Assembly: GCA_035570275.1 (NCBI GenBank)
Contig: DATMNI010000307.1
Span: 1 to 15,430 of the forward strand
Source: DATMNI01 sp035570275
GTDB lineage: Bacteria > Acidobacteriota > Terriglobia > Bryobacterales > Bryobacteraceae
DNA: 15,430 nucleotides
Direction of reading: 5' to 3'
The notes beneath the pieces are model-generated. The model was not told where the DNA came from. It saw only the letters and a list, made by a program, of their open reading frames with translations, and searched no databases. Of the stretch, positions 1 through 6,131 are shown one piece after another; positions within the stretch are counted from its first letter, which is position 1; every line of letters begins with the position of its first letter. A program made the position numbers and the translations under genes.

Positions 1-92
1 TGCCCCACAAGCAAAGCGCCCGCGTGGCGCGGGTCCATACCGGAGAGGAACTTGGCCGGGTCTCTGTCGGCGAAATTATTCAGCAAAGCCAT
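1..92 (-). CDS. 5' end of an unidentified gene, runs off the window
   Basis: On the minus strand an ATG at 92 opens a frame that stays open to the window edge, giving 30 residues beginning MALLNNFADRDPAKFLSG. A GAGAG Shine-Dalgarno-like element lies 7 nt upstream of the ATG. A possible -10 element (GATAAT on the minus strand, plus-strand positions 107-112) lies just above it, with no convincing -35. I do not recognise the protein from so few residues. The start is supported by the ribosome site and promoter-like sequence only. Confidence 0.45.
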   Translation of the reverse strand, partial: MALLNNFADRDPAKFLSGMDPRHAGALLVG

Positions 93-156
93 TTTTGGAC
101 TCTCGTATTATCAATAACTTGCAGCGAGTTCCTTAGGAGCAAAGTCCTACCGGCGG

Positions 157-377
157 TCACCCTTTCAAACTGGCGTAAACTGCCCGTTCGAAGTCGCCCA
201 GCAGCCCACGGCTTCTTTATCCACGAACGGCAGGAATTGCATCAGCAGGACGGCGCAGAGGCCATTCCTCGGGTCGATCCAGTAGAACGTGTTGAAGAGG
301 CCGGCCCAGGCCAGGCTTCCGGCCGCGTGTCCGGCGGTGTACTATGTCCGGTAATCTTTTGGGAGCTGGTTGTTCAT
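157..377 (-). pseudogene. C-terminal remnant of a serine hydrolase (class C beta-lactamase-like)
   Basis: The minus strand encodes a C-terminal block typical of the beta-lactamase/EstB serine hydrolase family: a short NNQLPKDYR segment, then GSLAWAGLFNTFYWIDP, then LLMQFLPFVDKEAV. In intact relatives these are followed by a tail resembling LGDFERAVYASLKG and a stop. That tail is present here but in another frame: one base appears to be missing around plus-strand 205-212, so the reading frame shifts, and the family-like stop lies at 157-159. An in-frame TAG at 342-344 separates the first segment from the second, and residues normally between them seem to be missing. No SxxK or YxN catalytic motifs are present, because the upstream two thirds of the gene is absent. 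I read this as a dead fragment. Family assignment comes from recognised motifs only. Confidence 0.6.
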
Positions 378-688
378 CGTGAAGGAAGACGACGTACTAC
401 GACACCCCTCTCATCAGGAGTGGAACGAGTAAAAGATCCGGGTTCCGGGGCCAGTTTGCGAGGCGAAGCCGACTTCGTCGCTCTCGGCGACGCCGAGGCC
501 GGCTTCGCCGCTCGCGGCGGCACGGCCGGCTTCATCGCTGTCGCAGGTACTTCCAGGAGATATTCGTAAACCCCACGCCGTTGTTCAGCCGGCTCCGGTG
601 GCATCACGATGCGCTTTTCCAGAATGGTGCAGCCCTCGACCGTTCCTCCAACCTCGTGATCGAATCGTGAACGAGTCGTCCTTGTCAT
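374..688 (-). CDS. small hypothetical protein with Pro/Ala/Lys-rich repeat tail
   Basis: A 104-residue minus-strand frame. The start is chosen because a strong GAGGGAG sequence lies at 699-705, giving 10 nt to the ATG at 688; a GTG at 691 with 7 nt spacing is equally possible. The first half, about residues 1-48, looks like an ordinary compact domain with GGTVEGCTILEKR and YEYLLEVPA. The second half is low complexity and built from AKPA/ATKSA-like repeats; the underlying DNA has three imperfect repeats (468-482, 498-512, 525-539). The stop overlaps the ATG of the serine hydrolase remnant. No membrane segment or signal peptide is seen, and I do not recognise the family. The repeat tail may be a late extension of a shorter protein that once ended near the LLEVPA segment. 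Confidence 0.45.
   Translation of the reverse strand: MTRTTRSRFDHEVGGTVEGCTILEKRIVMPPEPAEQRRGVYEYLLEVPATAMKPAVPPRAAKPASASPRATKSASPRKLAPEPGSFTRSTPDERGVVVRRLPSR
468..539. repeat. imperfect 27-30 bp repeats, three copies
   Basis: A 15-bp core GCCGRCTTCRYCGCT occurs at 468-482, 498-512 and 525-539, with starts 30 and 27 bp apart. Both intervals are multiples of three, so the reading frame on either strand is kept. On the minus strand the repeat codes the Ala/Lys/Pro-rich tail of the small gene at 374-688. The core contains short inverted elements such as CGAAG/CTTCG. Confidence 0.6.
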
Positions 689-986
689 CACGGCCACACT
701 CCCTCAAAGCTGAGGTTAACACTATTGCCGCCGCGTTCTTTATTTTATGCCGGGATTCGTGTTGGGTTGGGCCTGCGATTGGCATCGAATCCAAATGCGA
801 CGGCCGCGAACGTGACCTGGGCGCGGGAGAAGCACAAGGTGGCCTGTGAGAAATCGGCGGTTAGCGCTCTGGCCTTCCGCCGCCGAACACCTTTGGCGTT
901 CCCCCGCCGGCTTTCCCCTCCAAGGGTTCTCCCCGTTTGCCTCCGCGCCAAACTGCGCCGGTGTAGCCTAGGGTGAGGAGATTATT

Positions 987-2150
987 GTGAATCGAAGACA
1001 ACTTCTTGGCTCCGTCGCCGCGCTGCCCATGGCCCGTGCCGCACTTTCCGCCGCCGCCGCGCAACAGAAGGCAATGAAGATTACGGCGGTGGAAACCGAC
1101 CTCCTCAAGCGCCCGCCGGGCACGCCCGTCTACGATGCTATCCACCAGTTGAGCGTCGATAGCGGTTCGGTGGTGCTGCGCATCCGCACCGATGCCGGCA
1201 TCACGGGTTGGGCCGACTGCTCGTTCGGTATGATCGCCGGCGGCCCGCTCGTGGTCCAGGCCATCCTCGAACACGAAGTGAAGCCCGTGCTGCTGGGCAA
1301 GGACCCGGCATTTCCGCGCCGCATCCGCGCCGACCTGTGGAAGGCGCTGGAATACAACGGCGTCGCGGGCGTGGTCCAGTTCGCCATCGCCGCCGCCGAC
1401 ATCGCCATTTGGGACATCCTCGGAAAGAGCGCCGGCCTTCCGGTGTACAAGATGCTGGGCGCCTATCGCGACCGCATGCCCGTCTACGCCATGTGCGGCT
1501 GGTATTACGATAATGACGACGATCTCTCCCGCTACCGCCGTTCCCTGACCGAAGCCATGGAACAGGGCTACCATGCCGTCAAGATCAAAGTCGGCCGCGG
1601 CGGAATCGACGATGATGCGCGCCGCATTCGCCTGGCCTTCGACACGGTGGGCAAGGGCAAGCGGGTGATGGTGGACGCCAACCAGGTCTTCAACCGCAAC
1701 GAAGCCCTGCGCCGCGGGCGCGTGTATCAGGAGATGGGCTGCTTCTGGTATGAAGAGCCGCTGCCTCCGCACGATATGGAAGGCTTCACGCTGCTGGCCA
1801 AGGAATTGGACATGCGGATCGCCACCGGCGAGAACCTTGCCACCAAGTATGCCTTTGTCGACCTGATCGAACGGCGCGCCGCCGACGTGGTGCAGCCCGA
1901 CAACCGCCGCGCCGGCGGCGTCACCGAGTGGATGGAGATCGCCGCCATCGCCGATGGCCACGGCCTGGAAGTGGCCAGCCACGGCGGCGGCTCCACCAAC
2001 CTGAACATGCTGCTGGCCATGCCCAACGCGATCTACATGGAAACCAGCGGCCCGCGCAAACTGGTGGATGGTGAAGTGGCCGCCCCCGAAGCCCCCGGCA
2101 TGAGCAGCGAAGTAGCCGAAGCCGACATCCGCAAGTACAAGATCGGCTGA
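987..2150 (+). CDS. exported enolase-superfamily enzyme (mandelate racemase/muconate lactonizing type)
   Basis: A 387-residue acid-sugar dehydratase or racemase-like enzyme of the mandelate racemase subgroup. The start is GTG at 987, with GAGGAG at 975-980, 6 nt upstream. The N-terminus MNRRQLLGSVAALPMA reads as a twin-arginine signal followed by an Ala-rich stretch, so export in folded form is likely. The capping domain spans about residues 30-160. In the barrel the K-x-K pair is K199/K201, metal ligands are likely D230, one Glu of the EEP motif at 256-258, and E282 (GEN), and the His/Asp dyad is H332 with D305; E352 corresponds to the late electrophilic Glu. All catalytic positions are therefore present and both acid/base arms look intact. 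The substrate cannot be read from the sequence; aldonic or uronic acid dehydration is the family norm. No operon partner is seen nearby. Length is usual for the family plus a leader. Confidence 0.9.
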   Translation: MNRRQLLGSVAALPMARAALSAAAAQQKAMKITAVETDLLKRPPGTPVYDAIHQLSVDSGSVVLRIRTDAGITGWADCSFGMIAGGPLVVQAILEHEVKPVLLGKDPAFPRRIRADLWKALEYNGVAGVVQFAIAAADIAIWDILGKSAGLPVYKMLGAYRDRMPVYAMCGWYYDNDDDLSRYRRSLTEAMEQGYHAVKIKVGRGGIDDDARRIRLAFDTVGKGKRVMVDANQVFNRNEALRRGRVYQEMGCFWYEEPLPPHDMEGFTLLAKELDMRIATGENLATKYAFVDLIERRAADVVQPDNRRAGGVTEWMEIAAIADGHGLEVASHGGGSTNLNMLLAMPNAIYMETSGPRKLVDGEVAAPEAPGMSSEVAEADIRKYKIG

Positions 2151-2165
2151 CGGCAGCGGACGGAT

Positions 2166-2200
2166 GCCGGTGGCCGGTGGCCGGTGGCCAGTGGCCGGTG
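2166..2200. repeat. 7-bp tandem repeat (GCCGGTG)x5
   Basis: Five head-to-tail copies of GCCGGTG lie just after the enolase-family gene; the fourth copy differs by one base (GCCAGTG at 2187-2193). It is intergenic, between a plus-strand stop at 2150 and the minus-strand stop at 2245. Confidence 0.8.
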
Positions 2201-2222
2201 GTTGTGTGGTCGCGGTTTTTGG

Positions 2223-2241
2223 GGCGGGCTGCTAACCCGCC
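2223..2241. repeat. GC-rich palindrome between convergent genes
   Basis: A perfect 6-bp stem GGCGGG/CCCGCC with a 7-nt loop CTGCTAA. A TTTTT run precedes it on the plus strand (2216-2220), which becomes an A-run downstream on the minus strand, so it does not make a classical U-tract terminator in either direction. It sits between the ends of two convergent genes, where it could act as a bidirectional RNA stop or be a dispersed palindromic repeat. Confidence 0.45.
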
Positions 2242-2244
2242 GCC

Positions 2245-2616
2245 TCAAGACGGAAGCCGCGGTTCGTTCCATCCCGGCGCAGGATCGTGTTCCCGAAGAC
2301 AGGAGAATAAAAAATCGACCGCAGAGTCGGGCATGTCAAAAAGAGTAGTCATGGTCATGTAAGTGTGGTTCACCACGTCAATCATCAGCGTTTTCATCTC
2401 GTGATCACCGAACCGCGAAACTCTCGTCCACGGAATCTCCCCGTAGGGAGAAACCACCTTCACATCCGAATAGTCGCCCGCGCTGCTGCCAGGATGCGTA
2501 CCCGCATGAAGGTCTTCAAGTGCCGTGTTCCTGAAACTGTGGAGAGCTATGTACTTGGTGAGGCGTTTTAGAAGTTCCTTGTCGCTTCGTAGTTGTTTGG
2601 CTTGTCTGGCGTTCAT
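2245..2616 (-). CDS. conserved-looking hypothetical protein, 123 aa
   Basis: A soluble 123-residue protein with a charged helical start (MNARQAKQLRSDKELLKRL) and a dense central region containing FRNTALEDLHAG, DYSDVKVVSPYGEIPW and MKTLMIDVVNHTY. The composition is that of a real folded protein, and I have the impression of similar short hypothetical proteins in accessory regions of soil bacteria, but I cannot name a domain. The ATG at 2616 overlaps the stop of an upstream 45-codon frame in an ATGA arrangement, which suggests translational coupling and explains the lack of an obvious ribosome site of its own. It ends convergently with the enolase-family gene. Confidence 0.6.
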   Translation of the reverse strand: MNARQAKQLRSDKELLKRLTKYIALHSFRNTALEDLHAGTHPGSSAGDYSDVKVVSPYGEIPWTRVSRFGDHEMKTLMIDVVNHTYMTMTTLFDMPDSAVDFLFSCLREHDPAPGWNEPRLPS

Positions 2617-2750
2617 GATTTGGAGGCTGCGTTTGGCCTCAATTCGATTATGGTTCCTGCGCGCAGGAACTCAAGTTCGCATTCAAGTGAAGTTGCAGCG
2701 AAAGGAGCGGGGCGAGCAGACCCGGCCGTACAGATTGGCGACTTCGACAT
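2613..2750 (-). CDS. 45-residue small protein coupled to the downstream gene
   Basis: A short minus-strand frame of 45 codons from ATG 2750 to TGA 2613-2615. The C-terminal half (LECELEFLRAGTIIELRP) has the look of a folded beta-strand protein; the N-terminal part carries ICTAG, ARPAPF and two cysteines in total. Its stop overlaps the next start as ATGA, a common signature of operon partners. The ribosome site is weak. The frame is open only a few codons beyond the ATG upstream (stop 7 codons earlier), so it is unlikely to be the tail of a much longer gene unless a frameshift is present. A function cannot be inferred. Confidence 0.4.
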   Translation of the reverse strand: MSKSPICTAGSARPAPFAATSLECELEFLRAGTIIELRPNAASKS

Positions 2751-2973
2751 CTTGGCCGTGAATCTTCACCAGGCAACCAGAAGCTGGAAGCGGTTCGCGT
2801 ATACTGTCGGAAGCTGGCTTTAGCTCGGGCCAAAGGAGCCAAACCTGATCCAGATATTTCAGCCCGTGCCGATAACGCCCGACGAATACTGGAGCGAGGA
2901 TTTGAGGCGCTGCAAATGGTTCCTGTCGGGAACCCAAAAGCAGCTCTACAGCTAAAAAACGAACGCGAACTTC

Positions 2974-3237
2974 CTAGTTTACGAACTCGATCACGTACCC
3001 TCTGATTGCTGCCAGGGCGGCATCAGGATTGACGTATTCGCCGAACCAACCGGCGCTCACACTATTTTTGATTATGAGGATCTGCCAATCATCGGCGCAG
3101 GGAGCGCCAAAGTTGTTGATCCAAGCTTCATATCCAGGAGGCATGCCCTTAACCTCGTAGCCGATTGGAAAGTCCCATTTCAGGACTGGGCCTTCGCCGG
3201 TCCACACATACTCTTTCTTTGAAAGCGTGACGTTCAT
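2974..3237 (-). CDS. small hypothetical protein, 87 aa
   Basis: An 87-residue minus-strand protein starting at ATG 3237, with an AGGGG ribosome site about 8-9 nt upstream. It is rich in aromatic residues and glycine (VWTGEGPVLKWDFPIGYEV, then WINNFGAPCADDWQILI, then GWFGEY). It has no signal peptide or membrane segment and looks like a compact beta-rich protein. I do not recognise a family. It points the same way as the 45-aa and 123-aa genes downstream, but a 223-bp gap (2751-2973) separates them, so it may be its own transcript. I see no gene in that gap. Confidence 0.5.
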   Translation of the reverse strand: MNVTLSKKEYVWTGEGPVLKWDFPIGYEVKGMPPGYEAWINNFGAPCADDWQILIIKNSVSAGWFGEYVNPDAALAAIRGYVIEFVN

Positions 3238-3686
3238 CGAACTTACCCCTATAAACTCAGCGTACTACGAGACAGGCGCCGATTTTGTATCCAAAGGCAC
3301 GTTGAAGGTTTGAACTCCGAGAAACTTGTTCCGGCTCAAGCTAAAGCTTCACCCTCCCCAACCGATGGCTTGAAGCATGAAGACAACGCAGCAGGATATG
3401 GTGGCGGGAGCCGTAAAGCTGGTGAGCCGAGTTCTGGCGCGAGGGACCTGAAAGACTTGGAAAAGGCGTGCGGAATTCTGGCTCGGGAACGGCGGCGCTC
3501 AAGTGCCAATCTTCTTCTTGATGAACTGGTACGTGGTCCAGGTCAGGAGGACGCAATCGCCGCCCTCTTGCATGGGTTACCACACTGTCGAGTAACCCCC
3601 ACCAATGTTCTGGCGGGGGTTCAGTATTATCCATACGAGCACGGCGGCAACATACCTAGTCTGGATGACAGCGACGAGAATGAACC
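3238..3686. other. 449-bp stretch without a supported gene
   Basis: Frames here lack good starts or ribosome sites. A plus-strand TTG-started frame covers most of it but runs antisense into the 3' half of the gene at 3687-4202 and has a low-complexity start, so I do not call it. On the minus strand, one frame next to the end of that gene encodes a hydrophobic helix and then stops at 3577-3579 (see findings). The left end should hold the promoter of the 87-aa gene; I see no clear -35/-10 pair. Confidence 0.5.
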
Positions 3687-4202
3687 TTATGAAGGTTTTC
3701 CATTCAGTTCGGTCGCCGGCTCCAGGACCAGAGCAGTTGCCAAGAGCTCAACGTGTTCAGCACTTTCGCCCACGGCCTTGACCATTTTAGTAGCGTCCTT
3801 GATGAGCTTTTCGAGCAAGTCCGGAATTCTTGAAACGGAACGAACTCGCATCTCACGAGGCGCCTCGTTGAACGACCACTGCTGAACAGTGTCCTCACCT
3901 TGCCCAAGGCCCTCATGGCCGGAACGAGTGCGAATGGAGAAACCCCATTTTCCAGCAATCTTCGTGTAACCGATTTCTTCCAACGAGTATTGAAACCGAT
4001 CCTCAGACTCCCAACTGGAAAAGGCTACCCAGCTAGAAACACCGAGGCCCAAAACCTTCAGGCGGTCTTCAAGTTTAGAAATTGACTTTCCGAGATTGTC
4101 GGAAGCAGAATTGAGGGTGGGAGCGACAACAGAAAGTTGCCGGAACGCTTCTTGTACTCTCTCAAGAGGAGAGTCCTTTTTTAAGGTCATCGTCAGTGCC
4201 AT
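3687..4202 (-). CDS. hypothetical cytoplasmic protein, 171 aa
   Basis: A 171-residue protein. ATG 4202 is chosen because AAGGAG lies at 4208-4213 with 5 nt spacing; a GTG one codon upstream is less likely. The N-terminal 60 residues are amphipathic and coiled-coil-like (ERVQEAFRQLSVV, SASDNLGKSISKLEDRLKVL). A central segment with SLEEIGYTKIAGKWGFSIR looks like a beta-sheet element, then FNEAPREMRVRSV and a second helical region (LLEKLIKDATKMVKAV) follow. It resembles uncharacterised proteins with a helical base and a small sheet domain; I know no function. It is preceded 31 bp upstream by a short gene on the same strand and probably co-transcribed with it. It looks less GC-rich than the flanking metabolic genes. 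Confidence 0.6.
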   Translation of the reverse strand: MALTMTLKKDSPLERVQEAFRQLSVVAPTLNSASDNLGKSISKLEDRLKVLGLGVSSWVAFSSWESEDRFQYSLEEIGYTKIAGKWGFSIRTRSGHEGLGQGEDTVQQWSFNEAPREMRVRSVSRIPDLLEKLIKDATKMVKAVGESAEHVELLATALVLEPATELNGKPS

Positions 4203-4233
4203 CACTTCTCCTTAACTTTCGAGTTTCAGGTTG

Positions 4234-4470
4234 CTATTTACTGCTACCGCCCTCAGGTTCCCCTGGGGCGGTTCGATCGACGGTCAAGCCGATTTCGAAG
4301 ACGATCATAGCATGTTCCGTAAGTCCACGGCGCAACACCAACTTGTAAATTCTTACGCTATATTTCCCTGCCCGCCAAACCGAACGGAAGGTGCCTAGGA
4401 AACTTTCAATCCGATCTGAAAACCGGCAGCGTGGCGCTGCAGGGATCATGAACCTCGACATCCTGAACAT
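4234..4470 (-). CDS. small hypothetical protein, 78 aa, possibly a truncated or frameshifted gene
   Basis: A minus-strand frame from ATG 4470 to TAG 4234-4236, 78 residues. The last 50 residues, including AGKYSVRIYKLVL and AMIVFEIGLTVDRTAPGE, look like the edge strands of a beta-sandwich. The N-terminal 25 residues (MFRMSRFMIPAAPRCRF) look poor. In another frame of the same strand the DNA just upstream reads LAYVQDVEVHDPCSATLPVF, which looks more protein-like, so a frameshift between the two parts around 4390-4410 is possible. No clear ribosome site. Direct neighbour of the 171-aa gene. Confidence 0.35.
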   Translation of the reverse strand: MFRMSRFMIPAAPRCRFSDRIESFLGTFRSVWRAGKYSVRIYKLVLRRGLTEHAMIVFEIGLTVDRTAPGEPEGGSSK

Positions 4471-4554
4471 AGGCGAGAGCGTTTCACCAGTCGAGAAGTA
4501 TCAGGAGCTGAGGCGAAGAAAAAAAGACATGCACATCCCCCCTGTTTCGCATCG

Positions 4555-4582
4555 GTGACTTTTTGCTTGCTTTCGCTATAAT
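4555..4582 (+). promoter_or_regulatory. sigma70-type promoter for the M16 peptidase operon
   Basis: A perfect TATAAT (4577-4582) is preceded by GTGACT (4555-4560, four of six matches to TTGACA) with a 16-bp spacer. It is the clearest promoter in the window. It implies a leader of about 180 nt before the ATG at 4770. I see no gene or named riboswitch in that leader. Confidence 0.5.
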
Positions 4583-4769
4583 CGCTGGTTTAGAGTGGAA
4601 GCACTTTGGTCTTGCCCTGTAGCCAGTGGGCAGGACGACTTCATTGTCAACTCATAGGGCGTATCCATGCCTTTCCAGTCCTTAACCGGGAAATGGAAAT
4701 TCACTTTGTGGAGTTCCAAATGCAAACGCTCTTTGAACCGAACCGCCCGCCACTTTTACAACGCCTACA

Positions 4770-6131
4770 ATGGAACCAATGGTCTCAAAACTAATCATCG
4801 CCGCGTGCTGCGCTACGCTCGCATTCGCGGCTCAGCCCCCACAGAAGATTTTCCCTTATGCCACCGTGCAGGAAGACTTGCCTAACGGATTGCGCCTGGT
4901 CACGGTGCCGACCGATTACGCCAATATTGTGGCGGCTTTCATCGTGGTGCAGACCGGGTCGCGTAATGAGGTGGAGCCCGGCCATACCGGGTTCGCGCAT
5001 CTCTTCGAACACCTGATGTTCAAGGGCACGGAGAAGTTGTCGCAAGCCAGGTACAACGAAACCCTCAACCGGATCGGCGCCGCGTCCAACGCCTCCACCT
5101 CCGACGATTTCACCGTCTACCACACCACCTTTTCCAAGGAGGATCTGGCGACCGTTCTCATGATGGAGGCCGACCGGTTTCAGAACCTCAAGTACAGCGA
5201 GCCGGAGTTCAAAACCGAGACCCTGGCGGTGCTGGGCGAGTACAACAAGAACAGTTCCAACCCGTTCCGCAAATTGAATGAGGTGTTGACCGATACCGCC
5301 TATGACCGCCACACTTATAAACACAACGCCATGGGCTTCCTCAAAGACATTCAGGATATGCCCAACCAATACGGCTACAGCCTGAAGTTTTTCGACCGTT
5401 ACTACCGGCCGGAATACACCACCATCATCGTAGTCGGGGACGTGAAGCCGAAGGCCGTGCGCGAGCTGGCCGACAAGTATTGGGCCGCCTGGAAGCACGG
5501 CAGCTACCAGCCCGATATTCCGGCGGAGCCTCCGCAGGAAGGTCCCCGCACCGGCCACGTCGATTGGCCGCAGCAGACCCTGCCCATCGTCACCATCGGG
5601 TTCAAAGGCCCGGCCTACACCGATTCGGCTAAGGATACGGCCGCGCTCGACGTCCTCTCCATGCTGGCCTTTTCGCCCAATTCCGATCTTTACCAGAAGC
5701 TGGTGATCCAGGAACAGCGGGCCGATGCCCTGAACGCCTCCGCGCCCAGCAGCGTGGACCCGTCGCTGTTCACCATCTCGGCTCGTGTCAAGAAGGCGGC
5801 GGATCTGGCGTACGTTCAGGAGCAGGTGCTGGCCGCCATCAAGACGTTCCAGGAAAAGCCCGTGGACGCGGCCCGGCTGGATGCGGCCCGCAGGCGCCTG
5901 CGGTATGAAGTCGCGCTAAGCATGGATAACAGCGAGACCATCGCGGAAATCGTTGCCTCTTATGTGGCCCTGCGGCGCTCTCCCGACACCATGAACAAGC
6001 TGTTCGAACAGTACGCCAGCCTCACCCCGGAAGACGTGCGGCAGGCCGCGGCGCGCTACCTGGTGGAAGCCCACCGGACCATCGTTACACTGACGGGCGT
6101 CACGCTCACCGGCTCGGGAGGTGACCGGTGA
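4770..6131 (+). CDS. M16 family zinc peptidase, catalytic subunit
   Basis: A 453-residue M16B metallopeptidase. The inverted zinc motif HLFEH is at residues 77-81, and the third ligand is probably E157 in LGEYNK, 76 residues after the second His, the spacing seen in the pitrilysin family. The N-terminus (MVSKLIIAACCATLAFA) is a short hydrophobic leader ending in an AFA-like signal peptidase site; a lipoprotein reading at IAAC is possible but weak. The product is therefore probably periplasmic. Two homologous halves follow, with the second starting near GHVDWPQQ. ATG 4770 or the in-frame ATG 4779 may be used; neither has a clear ribosome site. The stop overlaps the GTG of the next gene (GTGA), indicating a coupled operon. 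The pair would form the usual heterodimeric chamber that degrades short unfolded peptides. The substrate is unknown. Confidence 0.92.
   Translation: MEPMVSKLIIAACCATLAFAAQPPQKIFPYATVQEDLPNGLRLVTVPTDYANIVAAFIVVQTGSRNEVEPGHTGFAHLFEHLMFKGTEKLSQARYNETLNRIGAASNASTSDDFTVYHTTFSKEDLATVLMMEADRFQNLKYSEPEFKTETLAVLGEYNKNSSNPFRKLNEVLTDTAYDRHTYKHNAMGFLKDIQDMPNQYGYSLKFFDRYYRPEYTTIIVVGDVKPKAVRELADKYWAAWKHGSYQPDIPAEPPQEGPRTGHVDWPQQTLPIVTIGFKGPAYTDSAKDTAALDVLSMLAFSPNSDLYQKLVIQEQRADALNASAPSSVDPSLFTISARVKKAADLAYVQEQVLAAIKTFQEKPVDAARLDAARRRLRYEVALSMDNSETIAEIVASYVALRRSPDTMNKLFEQYASLTPEDVRQAAARYLVEAHRTIVTLTGVTLTGSGGDR

Noticed and set aside
24..569. Plus-strand 181-aa open frame
   Set aside because: It is antisense to a minus-strand gene start, a recognisable serine hydrolase fragment and part of the small gene at 374-688, and has no ribosome site or protein-like motifs.
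861..1982. Long minus-strand open frame (373 aa)
   Set aside because: Shadow of the enolase-family gene, rich in His/Gly/Ala as expected from the complement of a GC-rich coding strand.
2648..2937. Minus-strand frames of 64 and 84 aa upstream of the 45-aa gene
   Set aside because: They overlap each other and the better-placed 45-codon frame, with no ribosome site; the composition looks random.
3310..3885. Plus-strand 191-aa frame starting at TTG
   Set aside because: Weak start, low-complexity beginning, and its 3' third is antisense to a better-supported gene with a strong ribosome site.
4606..4885. Two overlapping plus-strand frames in the leader of the M16 operon
   Set aside because: They have no ribosome sites or recognisable motifs and one runs into the M16 gene out of frame; the region is better read as an untranslated leader.
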